Source: Nageia nagi (lineage: Eukaryota > Pinophyta). Taken from it: 64,000 nucleotides of DNA. The stretch spans positions 135,284,001 to 135,348,000 of the forward strand of contig JBITNC010000001.1 of the NCBI GenBank assembly GCA_050084985.1, in the 5' to 3' direction. The notes beneath the pieces were generated by a model, which did no database searches, was not told the origin of the DNA, and worked only from the letters and a program-made list of their open reading frames with translations. The position numbers and the translations under genes were made by a program. Below, in pieces: positions 1-10,120 of this stretch; the first letter of the stretch is position 1; each line of letters opens with the position of its first letter.

Positions 1-486
1 AAATCAAAATTTATCTTGAAGTGTGTGCCCTAACCTTTTTATAAAAGGGGCCCCACCCTTCCTCATTTGTTCACCCTATCATTTTCATAGCTGAGAGCAT
101 CCTTGAGTTTGAGAGACTGATTCAGAGAGGTTTAGCTGGTGCTTTTGTCACTATCGCCAGATAATTCTTCCTGTATTATTGTGCTGCATGCTATGGCCCT
201 ACTGATCACATGCGAGAGGGACACAGAGCTACCTTGGTGGCTGATTCTCCTACTGGTCATCAGGTACACTACCTCTTCTACCTTTTTCTTGCTATGTTTT
301 TGTTTATCTTCAAGTTTTAGCTGCCTATACACTAGTTTTTCCGAATTGCCCCTAGGGTTTTCCTATTGAATACCCTAGCTAATCGTTTTTCCCTTTTTAT
401 TCTATTTTTTCACATTTCTAGTATCATGGCTGTACTATGCTCATCTGTATGAACCTGTACCCTAAATTTTGTCAACCTTTGTGCAC

Positions 487-622
487 CAAGGAGCCTGATA
501 TACGTAAGATAATACTGATCACTGTATATGAGATAAAATTGAGCACTATGCCAAGAGGCCTGATATATATGATAAAACTGATCACTGTATATGAGATACA
601 ACTGAGCACTATGCCAAGAGGC
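487..622. repeat. 63-bp tandem repeat, about 2.1 copies
   Basis: The string ACTGATCACTGTATATGAGA occurs at 514 and again at 577, and GAGCACTATGCCAAGAGGC occurs at 541 and 604. Both pairs give a period of 63 bp. The copies differ at only a few positions, so the duplication is fairly recent. The period is a multiple of three, but no convincing protein crosses it. Confidence 0.85.
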
Positions 623-747
623 TTGTAGAATGATTTAAGAACTGATATCTACCCCAAGAGATATGCAAAATAGTGACCCAGGAGCAGAAACTCCATACTA
701 AGGGGGATCCAGTGACCTTCATTCCAACAAAAATAGATCACAAAAGT

Positions 748-793
748 GGACCACAGGCGGTCTTCATTGCTAGATATGGAGCGCTAGCGCTCC
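748..793. repeat. Two short palindromes (hairpin pair)
   Basis: GGAGCGCTAGCGCTCC at 778-793 is a perfect 16-bp palindrome. GGACCACAGGCGGTC at 748-762 is an imperfect stem-loop. A similar pair, GGACCGCAGACGGTCC (3427-3442) and GAGCACCAGTGGTGTTC (3458-3474), lies inside the LTR of the neighbouring element. They appear to be element-specific secondary-structure motifs of unknown role. Confidence 0.6.
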
Positions 794-894
794 TCTTGTT
801 ACATAAAAATTGATCCCCATTTCCTCTACCATAATGTTGGTTAGCGTGTCTACCCTAATGTTAGTTCTGTTAGTATCAGTATGATCATGGGTGT

Positions 895-3132
895 TCACCA
901 AATGATATTTTCGAAGGGCAACTCACCCCCGCTAGTGCTAGCTTCATGTTGATTTTTACACCATGGTGCCCCAGTGATAATAAGGCTCTTTATTGTACTT
1001 TCTTGTGCATACATTATTCCTGTATTATGTTTGGGCATGGGATCTTTGTAGATTCCTAAGTTTCTATTATCTGCATGCACAGGAGCTTTCCCTTTTATGT
1101 CAGGTTTTTCAAATGAGATTGCTTTTCTATCTACCAGATCTTGGATGATATCTCTGAGTTTTCTACATTCACATGTTTTGTGGCCATGAACTCTATGGTA
1201 TAGGCAAAATCCTCCTATAGTTTTAGTGGCTTGTTGGTTTATAGGTGGCAATTGAATTAGACCCTTCTTCACCAATAATTGCAACAACTCATTATGATCC
1301 TCTGTGATTTTGGTGTATACTCGGGGAGTCAAAGTTTTGCTTGATTTTTGTTTATGTTTTTCTTGTGTGATTATGTTGATTGTTGTAGTTTCCCTTTCTT
1401 CTTTTCTAAGTTTCCACAAACCAATTTTCATCATGTGTTGCTCTTTTCGAATCATGGAATCGATTATTTCAGAGAGGGGTTGGTCTAGATAGTTAAGGAA
1501 TTCAAGCATCATCTCATCTCTAATGGAGTTTATCAACATGTGTTTTAGTTCTTTCTTGTTCAAGTTTATGAATTTTGCAATTTTCTTCCATTCGGCTACA
1601 AACTTGCTAAATGGCTGATTTTCTTCCTGTTTCATTTTGGCAAGATCTATAATGAGTGGTTTTCTCTTTATGTTATATTGATATTGATCTATGAATTCAT
1701 GTTTTAGTTGCTCATAACTCTTGATGCTTTGATTTTCAAGTCCGTAGTACCAGTCAGATGCTTCTTTCCCTAGGCTAAGTGAAAAACGTCTAGCTAACAT
1801 ATTAGAATCATGTTGATGTCTATAAGCTGCTTCTTCAAAGATTACAATATGCATTCTCAGATCACTCCTACCATTATATTTGTCAAAATCTATGTCTTTC
1901 CCTTTCCAAATTTTACTTCTTATTCTTGAACAAAGAGGGTGACTTTCTTCTATTTTTTCATTCTCCTTTGCTTCATTTAAATGTACTAGCCTTTTCAATT
2001 GTTCAGCCATGTTTGCTAATTGTGCTCTCATTTTATCTAATTTTTCCTTTTCAATTTGTGAGTTTGGATTATCTTCAGGTTGCTTATCTATGAAATCTAG
2101 ACTTTCAGGTTCTTCTTCACTTTCATAATCAAGTATTCCAGGAGTGAATCTTCCTATTTGTTCTCTCCATTCATGAATCAGTTGATTTTCTAGTTCTCCC
2201 ATGATGACCTGTCTTACACTCACTTGAGCTTTCCAGTAAGATTTTGTGTTTATTATTTTCTTTACCTCTATCTCTTTGATTTTCTTTTCTTTATCTGACC
2301 AAAAAGGGTAAGCATTAAGAAGTTTTTGTGCAACAGGGTCTGTTTCAAGTTCTATTTCTAACTCACTATCAGACTCATCATCAAACTCAATTATTTCATC
2401 ATATTCTTCTTCTAATGTTATTGGTTTATGATATGCAAATGCCAAAGATGACGAAGAGGGTTCACAAACATTTTGTTTAACTATCTCAAGGGCAAAAGAA
2501 TTTTGATCATGATGGAGCATACAAAAGTTAATATGACTTTCCATGGTAGAAATGGACCGTGGGCAGTCTATTTCTACAGGGTTTATTTCGTGAGAGGTCT
2601 TATTATGATCGATTATGATGTTTGAAAAAAAGATTGGTTCATCCAGAAATGTTCTAAAGGAAAATCTGAGACTGTTCAGTGTTAAAAATTTATAGATTTT
2701 ATGCAATGAATAAACTATGGTAGGATCTTCAGAGAACTTGTAGAATGCCCCAAAATGCTCTATGAATTTTTGTATCAACCTTAGTTTATCTTCAGTGAGG
2801 TTTGAATTGTTAGATTTTACCCAACGATAAAGGACCAATTGTGATTTGTTTTCCAAAGGTAGAACTAGATTTTCCAAGATTCCTGCTTCAAGGGTTTCAT
2901 TATCCAAGCTATCACTATCTTCGGAATCACCATGATAGGATTCCTCATCCGGAAGTTTATCTTTGATAATCCCAGGAGCACTCTCTTTGTTTATTCTAGC
3001 ACTTTTCCTAGTTGGCTCTATTCCTTTCCATATTTTTCTTTTTCTCCTATTTTGTTCCAGCAATGATTGAACTAATGAAGGATAATCTGATAATTCATTT
3101 ATATCTCTACTCATTGTTGAATCGAAAAGCAT
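895..3132 (-). CDS. gag: Retrotransposon Gag polyprotein, 745 aa, uninterrupted
   Basis: Capsid-like protein of a Ty3/gypsy element, expected to assemble cytoplasmic particles and bind element RNA. Residues 1-350 are acidic and match no domain I recognise (clusters such as EEEYDEIIEFDDESDSELE near 241-259). Residues 355-400 look like a coiled coil. Residues about 415-565 form the retrotransposon gag core, with the tryptophan-containing SLGKEASDWYYGLENQSIKS signature near 452-471. A knuckle-like motif follows at 643-656 (C643, H646, H651, C654, C656; FCLYHRVHGHKTCEC), the form common in Tat-like Gag. The C-terminal NLGIYKDPMP is echoed by NLxVFTNPLP-type sequence in the element at 28.9-38.1 kb. 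The start codon follows the primer-site motif by about 10 bases. The frame has no stops, unlike every other retroelement frame in the window, and no protease is fused to it. Confidence 0.85.
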   Translation of the reverse strand: MLFDSTMSRDINELSDYPSLVQSLLEQNRRKRKIWKGIEPTRKSARINKESAPGIIKDKLPDEESYHGDSEDSDSLDNETLEAGILENLVLPLENKSQLVLYRWVKSNNSNLTEDKLRLIQKFIEHFGAFYKFSEDPTIVYSLHKIYKFLTLNSLRFSFRTFLDEPIFFSNIIIDHNKTSHEINPVEIDCPRSISTMESHINFCMLHHDQNSFALEIVKQNVCEPSSSSLAFAYHKPITLEEEYDEIIEFDDESDSELEIELETDPVAQKLLNAYPFWSDKEKKIKEIEVKKIINTKSYWKAQVSVRQVIMGELENQLIHEWREQIGRFTPGILDYESEEEPESLDFIDKQPEDNPNSQIEKEKLDKMRAQLANMAEQLKRLVHLNEAKENEKIEESHPLCSRIRSKIWKGKDIDFDKYNGRSDLRMHIVIFEEAAYRHQHDSNMLARRFSLSLGKEASDWYYGLENQSIKSYEQLKHEFIDQYQYNIKRKPLIIDLAKMKQEENQPFSKFVAEWKKIAKFINLNKKELKHMLINSIRDEMMLEFLNYLDQPLSEIIDSMIRKEQHMMKIGLWKLRKEERETTTINIITQEKHKQKSSKTLTPRVYTKITEDHNELLQLLVKKGLIQLPPINQQATKTIGGFCLYHRVHGHKTCECRKLRDIIQDLVDRKAISFEKPDIKGKAPVHADNRNLGIYKDPMPKHNTGIMYAQESTIKSLIITGAPWCKNQHEASTSGGELPFENIIW

Positions 3133-3142
3133 GTTTCACGTT

Positions 3143-3154
3143 GGGTTCACCAAA
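3143..3154 (-). promoter_or_regulatory. Primer-binding-site-like motif TTTGGTGAACCC
   Basis: Read on the minus strand, TTTGGTGAACCCAACGTG directly follows the LTR end (...TAAACA). The same TGGTGAAC string sits at the same place after the LTR at 61,470, and a one-base variant (TAGTGAACCC) follows the LTR at 29,651. TGG is complementary to a tRNA CCA end. I could not name the primer tRNA. Confidence 0.6.
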
Positions 3155-3426
3155 TGTTTACAAATAAAAATTGAGAGTGCAAATAAGTAAATAAGCAACT
3201 ATCTACAAACTCAATATTATCTGTATTCTAGCTATGGATAGCAATTTATTCTAGATAACAGTAAACAACATATAGTAATTTAGAAGTGTAAATGTACCAA
3301 CCAAGAGTGTGATTTATGTACTAACCTCACAGAACGTACCTGACAACGAAAGACACAGATATTGGTGATGTAGTGATGATAAGTTGCCTTTTCCACAACG
3401 TCGTGACCTGCAAAGATGCGAAAAGA

Positions 3427-3474
3427 GGACCGCAGACGGTCCTTTTCAGTAGTATTAGAGCACCAGTGGTGTTC
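3427..3474. repeat. Hairpin pair inside the LTR
   Basis: GGACCGCAGACGGTCC (3427-3442) has a perfect 6-bp stem and 4-base loop. GAGCACCAGTGGTGTTC (3458-3474) is an imperfect palindrome. The local G+C is far above the surrounding sequence. The order and flanks resemble the pair at 748-793. Confidence 0.6.
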
Positions 3475-3819
3475 TTCCGTTCACAAAGGAGCATCGGCGG
3501 CCTTAGTTTGATAGCTTTGACCTCTCGATTTGGTCCAGATCTTCAGTATATATATCTCAGATTGTAGTATAATGATCGCAGATGTCAGGAGAGCTCGCGT
3601 AAGGAAGCACACGAACCACAGCCTTGTAGGCGGTACCAAGAGATACCTTAAGGGGTAGCCACTTACAAGACCATACGCGGGATCATGTGTATCCTTGTTG
3701 TTGTGGACTTACTATTAGATCCCTTATTTATATAGATATAGGTAATACCGCCCATAGGTCGGCGTGCATCCACATAAATAAGGTTAATTCACAAGATTTA
3801 AGATAAATATATCAATAAA

Positions 3820-3903
3820 CAAGATAATTCATGCAATACTCAAGATAAACCATGCAATATTCAAGATAACCCATGCAATATTCAAGATAACCCATGCAAT
3901 ATT
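3820..3903. repeat. 21-bp tandem repeat, four copies
   Basis: Four consecutive 21-bp units of the type CAAGATAACCCATGCAATATT start at 3820, 3841, 3862 and 3883. The last two are identical and the first two differ at two to three positions. There is no spacer between units. The array lies within the LTR. Confidence 0.9.
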
Positions 3904-4155
3904 CATATTCAAGCCAAACATTGATATTATCACTTTAATCCATTCAAGACATATAGTTAGGCCAAGCATATTTCATTAATTTATTGATTTAAAAACATAA
4001 AATCATTTTTATGTGTTAACATTAAGATTATTCACGGTGCATATATTACACAATCTTAATCAACAATTATTTTAATGTGATATATATTAGAAAAAATACT
4101 TGTTTTATTTATTTATTTATTAAATTAAAGATAGGGTTTATTTTGAGTGTCTACA

Positions 4156-5264
4156 CTTGGGTTAGATTTAGGTCTTATCACACTTAGAGATATTACCTTA
4201 TAAACTAGTAATGACTTCAAAGGATACTTGTTACATATAATTAATATTTCAAAAGGTCTCAATTCCTAGATTTAGAACACTCACTTTTTGTATAACAAGT
4301 AGTCTTGGTTGAACCTTACAAAAAAGTACCTTTAATTGGTGTAATATTCAAAAGGGGTTATGTTGTTTTGTAAGCCGCACAAATAAAGCTATATAAAAAA
4401 ATCTTTCAACCAATTTCTTTTAAAGCGTTGATGAGTTGGGAATGTTTGTTGGATAATCATAGGTAATCTAAGGTAATATAGTTTTGAAAGCTTATAATTG
4501 TATTTTATCTATCATAGGGGTTCCAAAGATTCTCCACCATTCTGTTATGATATAGTCTTCTTGCTTCCTTCCATGCTTCCACTCTATCATTTTAAAAAAA
4601 AAAAAAAGATCTTTTTTACTACTCATTATTAATTTTTATTATTTATTAATATTATTTTGGTAATTAAACATATCATTCTATTATAAATTGATCTAATATA
4701 TTATTATCTATTGTGATTATTTATTGTCAATTATTGGAAATATTAGATCAAATAGTAGGATGGAATAAAAAAATAGATCTCCAAAATCACCTATAAAAAT
4801 CTTGAAGCTTCTATTACAAAATATTGTAGCTTCTTAAAAATTCATAGTTGAAGTCTTCAAGCAAATAAAGTTGATAAATAATATGACATGCAATGATAAA
4901 ATGTCTGAACAAGTAAAGCTCATGATAAATCATGTAACAATAGACTACTCAATATACCAACGTGATAACAATTAACTAAACCATAATTATAACTAAATCT
5001 TAAAAATATTATCACAAAAAAAGTATGTATAAACTTTATATGTACTTAATTCTAAATAATCTTCTCTTTTTATATAATTTCTAAATACCAATTTTCTCAT
5101 TCAATATATTTATTGTTATATAAATCCAACTACGAAAAAAAAATCTTCTTTACCATATTCATCATCATCTTAAGAATCCACATTAAATTCCTGGACTATG
5201 GAGACGTATCATCTTATAACCATTAGGACAAATAAGAAACATAAATAAATAAGTATTTTTTTTA
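4156..5264. other. AT-rich intergenic DNA, nothing recognised
   Basis: I see no coding signal, RNA gene or structured repeat apart from homopolymer runs (for example an A-run near 4,592-4,607). Stop codons are frequent in all six frames. Confidence 0.6.
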
Positions 5265-6120
5265 GTATAAATCATTATATCTTATAACCAAAGGCCCTGT
5301 TATTACCTCCATCGCGTTACCGGGGTTGATGGATTCTCTGTGGAATAGTTTCTTGTTTTCCAATTTAACATCCATGACGATATCACTGTCGATAGTGCTT
5401 TCTCCAATGGTATCCATACAAGGGGTTTTGTTAATAAGTTTTTGAGATTCAAGTCCCTTATTACCAATAGAACAGCTCACGAACATCTTATTCTTTATTG
5501 GCCTTGAATACCTCCACTGCCATGAGATAGAAGGGTAAGAAATACGAGTCGAGAGACAGAAGGGATATTGACTCCATCTGCAATGGCTTGATCAATCACT
5601 GTGAAAATATCTGAAACAATACATCCTAGTTCGTCCAGTAAGCTTTGTACATGGTATCATACACTATACATTTAGTCGTTTCATTTTTCATCCCAAGAAT
5701 TTGGCATTCCCAACATTTCCAGCTGCCGCAGAGAAAGTATGACTACCGTGACCTTAAAAATCTCTCAGAGTAACCTTATTAATATCCGAAATAGATTCTT
5801 GCTCCAATAATCTTATTATTGTTATTTGAGGAGTTGAAATCGTCATCCTTCTCAGAAAATCCCTTCCATTTGGCAGATGGTGGCAGAATCCTCTTATCAT
5901 GAAGGTAGGGCTCTCAGGCCATATGCCAGTGTCCACAAGCCCTATGATCGGGCCCTTTCTGAAGTTTGACTGGTGATACACACCATCCTGCTAGTAGTGC
6001 GTAGCCTCCAGGAGGAAGGAAAGGCAGATGATGTTTCACATCCAAATTATCTATTCTATTAGAGGGAAAGCCTTCACTGTTCCTGTTGAAATTTTAGGCC
6101 ATGCAAATCTATCAGAGATA
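5265..6120 (-). pseudogene. Subtilisin-like serine protease (plant subtilase) pseudogene
   Basis: Plant subtilases are secreted S8 proteases with an I9 propeptide and a D/H/S triad. Read on the minus strand across several frames, the order is correct for the family: a propeptide end (VKAFP...), the catalytic Asp motif IIGLVDTGIWPESPTF (around 5,890-5,960), a KIIGARIYF-like segment reached by a frameshift (near 5,790-5,820), the catalytic His motif GHGSHTFSAAAGN (near 5,715-5,752), then a remnant matching the N-x-aPW-x-TVgAStiDRD block (LINKTPCMDTIGESTIDSD, near 5,370-5,440). The protease-associated region, the oxyanion Asn block and the catalytic Ser region are absent, as is the signal peptide. 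Several frameshifts and stops separate the parts, so it cannot make an active enzyme. Confidence 0.85.
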
Positions 6121-6306
6121 GAGACTGATAGATTTATGATAACATCTTAAAATATGAAACAGACGATGATATCGCTAGTGCCGTAAATGGAGGGGCAGAA
6201 CGACCAAAGGGAAAGTGACTGGGTGGAGGAGTGGATTCAGCGAAGGCATCGATTGGAGGGGCTTTAACGTTTGGTCAACTACAACTCACTAGTTGTTTAA
6301 CTTCAG

Positions 6307-8356
6307 CGTAATTTTTGTTCTTGTATCTTCTATTATTATTTTTAAATATATTAGTAGTTCATATGATGTAAGTGTTTATCTCTATATAATATATGTTTAG
6401 AGAGTTTTATCATCGACATTATTCTTAATTTTATAAAATTTTTAGAATAAATGTGGATGTGATGCTCTTAAATCTCAATTTCAAAGGATTTAGAGAGGAA
6501 TTTAAATGTTTATTTCAGTTAGTGTTATCAAATTAGGTATGTTTCTTATTATTAGATTTCTGGTTGAGTTGTTCATGTATTGACCTTGCTTCAAATTGTG
6601 TCCTATACTCTATTCCCACTATGAGATGTACATTTTCTGTAATGGCCTACTATAGTGGTCCATCCTATAGATCAGTTGGTCTCCAGTGGAAGTTAATATA
6701 ATTTACTTTACTTTGGATTAGATAATTTTATAGTAATATTGCATTATATTCTACTATATTTTTGGTGGTCTTAATTTTTTTTAAGATCTGAATAATTTTT
6801 ATTAGTCTCTTTTTAATTTTTATTTATTAGAAATGGATAATTTTTATTTATTAGATGTTAATAAATATCATGAACGATTTGTATTCTTTTGTTAATTAAA
6901 CTTATCCATAAAGAGACGCATGAAATGAGGTGTGTAAAACTTCACATCAATACAAAAGAACTAAATAGATCCAATTAATGAAGTTGAGTTTTCACATGCC
7001 CTTAAGGTATATCAAAGGATTATCCTAGGTGGTTATTATCATTTTTATCTCTAAAAATCCATCCAATGTATATTAATTATTGTAAACTACATTTATTACT
7101 CTAAGAGGAGCACTCTCACATATACTTATTACAATTAATAATATGGTTAAGGGGTAGGTCCCAAGCCTCCCTAATTATCATCATAAAATATTGGATCAAA
7201 TGATATTTTTTGTGAAATAATAATCTACTATATCTTACTTTAATTACATAGTATATATTTATACAAGTAGCATAACAAATTGGACTAATCATGTCTAGCC
7301 AACAATTTCATATAGAATGTAACAAGCTAGATACAATATTTGAGTGGATAAATTACCATTATATAAAACACTCTAAAAACCCCCCTCACACCCCCATGTT
7401 ATATCATCATCCAAATGGGTATACATATAATAAAAACTACTTGATGAAAACACTCTATAGTTCATCAACATATAGGAGATAAATAGTGATATACATATGT
7501 ACTCATGATAAGTAATAGTGTAACTAGTCTCACTTTGCTTCTTCACTAGGACTACCTTATTAGACATGTAACCATGCATTGCTAGCTATCAATGATTCAT
7601 TAATATATTTGGATAGATACATACATAATATACAAATATCAAAGTTGTGAATAGGAACATTGGGGACACATAGAAGAAATCATGAACAAATAGATAGGAA
7701 TGCACACACTATGCAACATAAAATTTGTAAATAGGGATATACACATTATCCAATATCAATTTTGTAAGTAGGGATTCAAACATTATCGAACGTCAATATT
7801 CTAAAAAAGGAAACACACTATGATTTATAATAATTAATTAATTATCTTTCAATAATTATGATATAGAATAAACACAACATATCATATCTCTAAACTTATG
7901 TATAGAGATAAACATAATAAGTGTCGCATAGCCACACTTAGCACTCATTGCGAAGAATGACTCATATAACTATTCATAAGAAATGAATTTTAAAAAAATT
8001 CTCTTTTGTTTCCTTATTGGAAGGCTATTTAGTATTTACTTTCCATCTGTAATTATGTTCATTTACAATTAATGCATTGTTAATTTTAAATTTACCATCC
8101 ATTAGGTCCTTGGTTATCTGTATTCATTCAATCACTCTTTGACTTTAGTTATCACATTAGAAGTGAACAAGTTTTTACTTAGATATCTAAGTGATGGATG
8201 AAAGACATTTTAGCTTCTTTTTTGTAAATATCACCTTCTCTTCAACTATTAAATCATGTTTTTGAACTTGATTTTCTTCAAGGAGTAAAGATGAAATTAT
8301 ATTTTTCAAAATTGCATTCATCTTATTTAATGTGAACATATTAATATCATATCTAG
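6307..8356. repeat. Dispersed ~2-kb repeat, copy A
   Basis: Nearly collinear with 54,189-56,107 over its whole length, with roughly 80-90% identity by eye and many small indels. Examples are the shared string ATTGGACTAATCA near 7,280 and 55,020 and TTCTTCACTAGGACTA near 7,540 and 55,280. Neither copy has a recognisable protein, LTR or terminal inverted repeat. The left boundary is where similarity starts (CGTAATTTTTGTTCTTGTATC), and the right boundary abuts the LINE. Both copies lie just upstream of a broken minus-strand gene. Confidence 0.85.
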
Positions 8357-8378
8357 AGTCTGCTCCAACTATGGTCAC

Positions 8379-8762
8379 TTGGAAAATAGCTGCCCTCACG
8401 CTGGCCCCCTAACCCACCGAGCACTTCTCATGTCGATGGGTTCCAAGAACCCAAACATAAGGTCGATTCGACATGGGTTCCAAGAGTCCAAACGTAAGGT
8501 CGATAACAATCGCGCTTCCGCTCAACAAAAGAGTCATAAATTACCCGCTAAACAGGGCACCTCTGCAAGCCAAGGTAACGTTCCAACCAAGCCAATTGTG
8601 AACATGGATATCAACAATGTAAATCGTTTCCAACTCCTCCAAAAAGCTGAACAACTAGATGAAGATTTAAACCTACCCCAATCAGATGGCATCCACATAA
8701 AATCAAAAGTTAATCAGGTCCCTCAGCTACAAGAGCCTCCTAGTGTCCCCCTCCCAACTTAG
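8379..8762 (+). pseudogene. LINE ORF1 C-terminal remnant
   Basis: A 127-codon open stretch rich in Gln, Pro, Ser and Lys, with no folded domain I can name. It precedes the endonuclease by about 340 bases, the position of the low-complexity C-terminal part of plant L1 ORF1. No CCHC knuckle or DUF4283 core is visible, so the N-terminal part is missing. Confidence 0.55.
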
Positions 8763-9098
8763 TACAAATAACTCAGGAAATAACTCCAACCCAGGAAAAC
8801 GTGCTTCAAGAAATGGATGTTACTATGTCATACATGCCTACTTGAAGAGAGAACAATGCACTTTTCGAGTGTAGATCAACGCGTGAAATTGATGCCCCTC
8901 TCCAAAGCCACAAGCTAAAGGCCAAGCCCTCAAATAGACACCCAATAAATTAAAAACTGCCAACCTAGGGGCCCATAAGAGAAGACGTCGTCCACCTAAT
9001 CGAAATAAACTACAACAAGTAGCCAGAGATGGAATCGAATATGGCTTGCACTTTCAACCTGAGGAGTTGCTGGACCCTAAAAAGGCCATATTACCTCA

Positions 9099-9800
9099 AT
9101 GATTATCACGTCATAGAACACACATGGTCTCCACGAAAAATTAAGAATGGTTAAATCTCTAATGAAATCTAAGAATCCAACAGTACTATTTATTCATGAA
9201 ACTAAAGCATCTGCAAAGGAAGTTCGTAAACTTAAGAAAAGATTTTGGTACAAAAGGTCAGTCCTAGCCTGGGATGCCAACAGACAATCTGGGAACCATG
9301 CAATCATTTGGGATGGTTCAAAACTTGACTATAGGCTGGTTTTTACAAATGACTCGGTGATGGAAGTGATGGTAAAACATTTGGACTTAGGGTTTCTCTT
9401 TGGCCTAGTAAATGTTTATGGCCCTCAAGAGAGCCATCAGAAACAGGAATGCTGGGAGCAGATTTCAACTTGGCTAGCTGATAATGAGGAACTTCCTAGC
9501 ATTGTGGATGGTAATCTTAATTTTCCATCCGTAGCTTAGTGGAAAAATAGGGAGGGACAAGGAAATTAAAGAAAAGTGATGATGAATTCAATGATTTCAT
9601 TGAGAGAAACCAGCTGTTTGTATCCTTTTGGAGGAAAGGAAACTTTACATTGACCAACAAGCACTCAAAAGAATACAAAATTCTCAGACAGATTTCTCTT
9701 CACTCATTATTGGCAAGAAAGAGGGATTCTTTTCTAGTATGAAGAACTCTCATACGGGGGATCAAATCAATGGCCCATACTGGCAAATGTGGAATTAGAG
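9099..9800 (+). pseudogene. LINE endonuclease domain remnant
   Basis: This domain nicks target DNA to prime reverse transcription. The start MIITS followed by a stop and NTHGL corresponds to the family's N-terminal WN-x-RGL motif with the Trp lost. FIHETKAS (near 9,190-9,215) carries the metal-binding Glu of the family QETK motif. GLVNVYGPQE (near 9,400-9,430) and VDGNLNF (a decayed GDFN motif, near 9,505-9,530) follow in order. The frame stops at 9,539 and continues brokenly, so it is inactive. Confidence 0.85.
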
Positions 9801-10120
9801 GAGAGTTATAGGGGATCTCCTTTTTGGTTTTAATGGATGTGATTACAAGATGAGTCCTTCACTAAGTTAGTTGAAGAATGGTGACAAGAGGAAACCCAAG
9901 TTTATGGGACTAACATGTTCAAGTTTAATTATAAGCTAGGTAAATTGAAGTCAAAAATAAAACATTGGAATAAGTTCTGCTTTAGCAACTTCTCTGAAAA
10001 ATAGAGTAGCCTGAGCAAGATACACCTCTTCTAGAAAAGGAAAAGGTTATTCTTCAAAAGCTAGGGGAAGTATACCTTGCTGAGGAGTTATTTTGGAAAC
10101 AGAAGTCAAGGCTTCAATGG

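Larger units (their letters stand above)
1..894. other. Unassigned sequence 3' of the minus-strand gag
   Basis: No gene is recognised here. On the minus strand this lies just downstream of the gag reading frame, where protease and pol would be expected, yet no protease, RT or integrase motif is visible in any frame. A TATA-like string (TTTATAAAAGG) sits near 37-48 on the plus strand, followed by a pyrimidine-rich leader, so an old promoter or LTR fragment is possible. The stretch also holds a 63-bp tandem repeat and two short palindromes (748-762 and 778-793), listed separately. Confidence 0.4.
895..4155 (-). mobile_element. Ty3/gypsy (Tat-like) LTR retrotransposon, 5' half
   Basis: The element runs on the minus strand: 5' LTR (4155 to 3155), primer-site-like motif (3154-3143), then gag (3132 to 895). 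No protease or pol follows, and no matching 3' LTR is seen before the window edge, so the element is either truncated or a gag-only non-autonomous form whose end lies outside. The uninterrupted gag makes it the best-preserved retroelement here. Related elements at 28,939 and 60,834 share the motif after the LTR and the knuckle type of gag. Placement in the Tat lineage is an inference from gag and gene order, because no RT is available for phylogeny. Confidence 0.75.
3155..4155 (-). repeat. 5' LTR, 1,001 bp
   Basis: On the minus strand it begins TGTAGACACTC and ends TAAACA, immediately before the primer-site motif. A TATA-like stretch lies near 3,735-3,745. It contains a 21-bp tandem repeat (3820-3903) and GC-rich hairpins (3427-3474). 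The left boundary is set by TG at 4155, and no second LTR is in view to confirm it. Confidence 0.65.

Noticed and set aside
1-894. 3' LTR of the minus-strand gag element
   Set aside because: Only the short hairpin block resembles the 5' LTR; the LTR start and the rest do not align.
3820-3903. CRISPR-like array
   Set aside because: The 21-bp units are head to tail with no spacers, inside a plant LTR.
7291-7579. Short open frames in the 2-kb repeat
   Set aside because: They are not preserved in the second copy near 55 kb, where stops and frameshifts occur.
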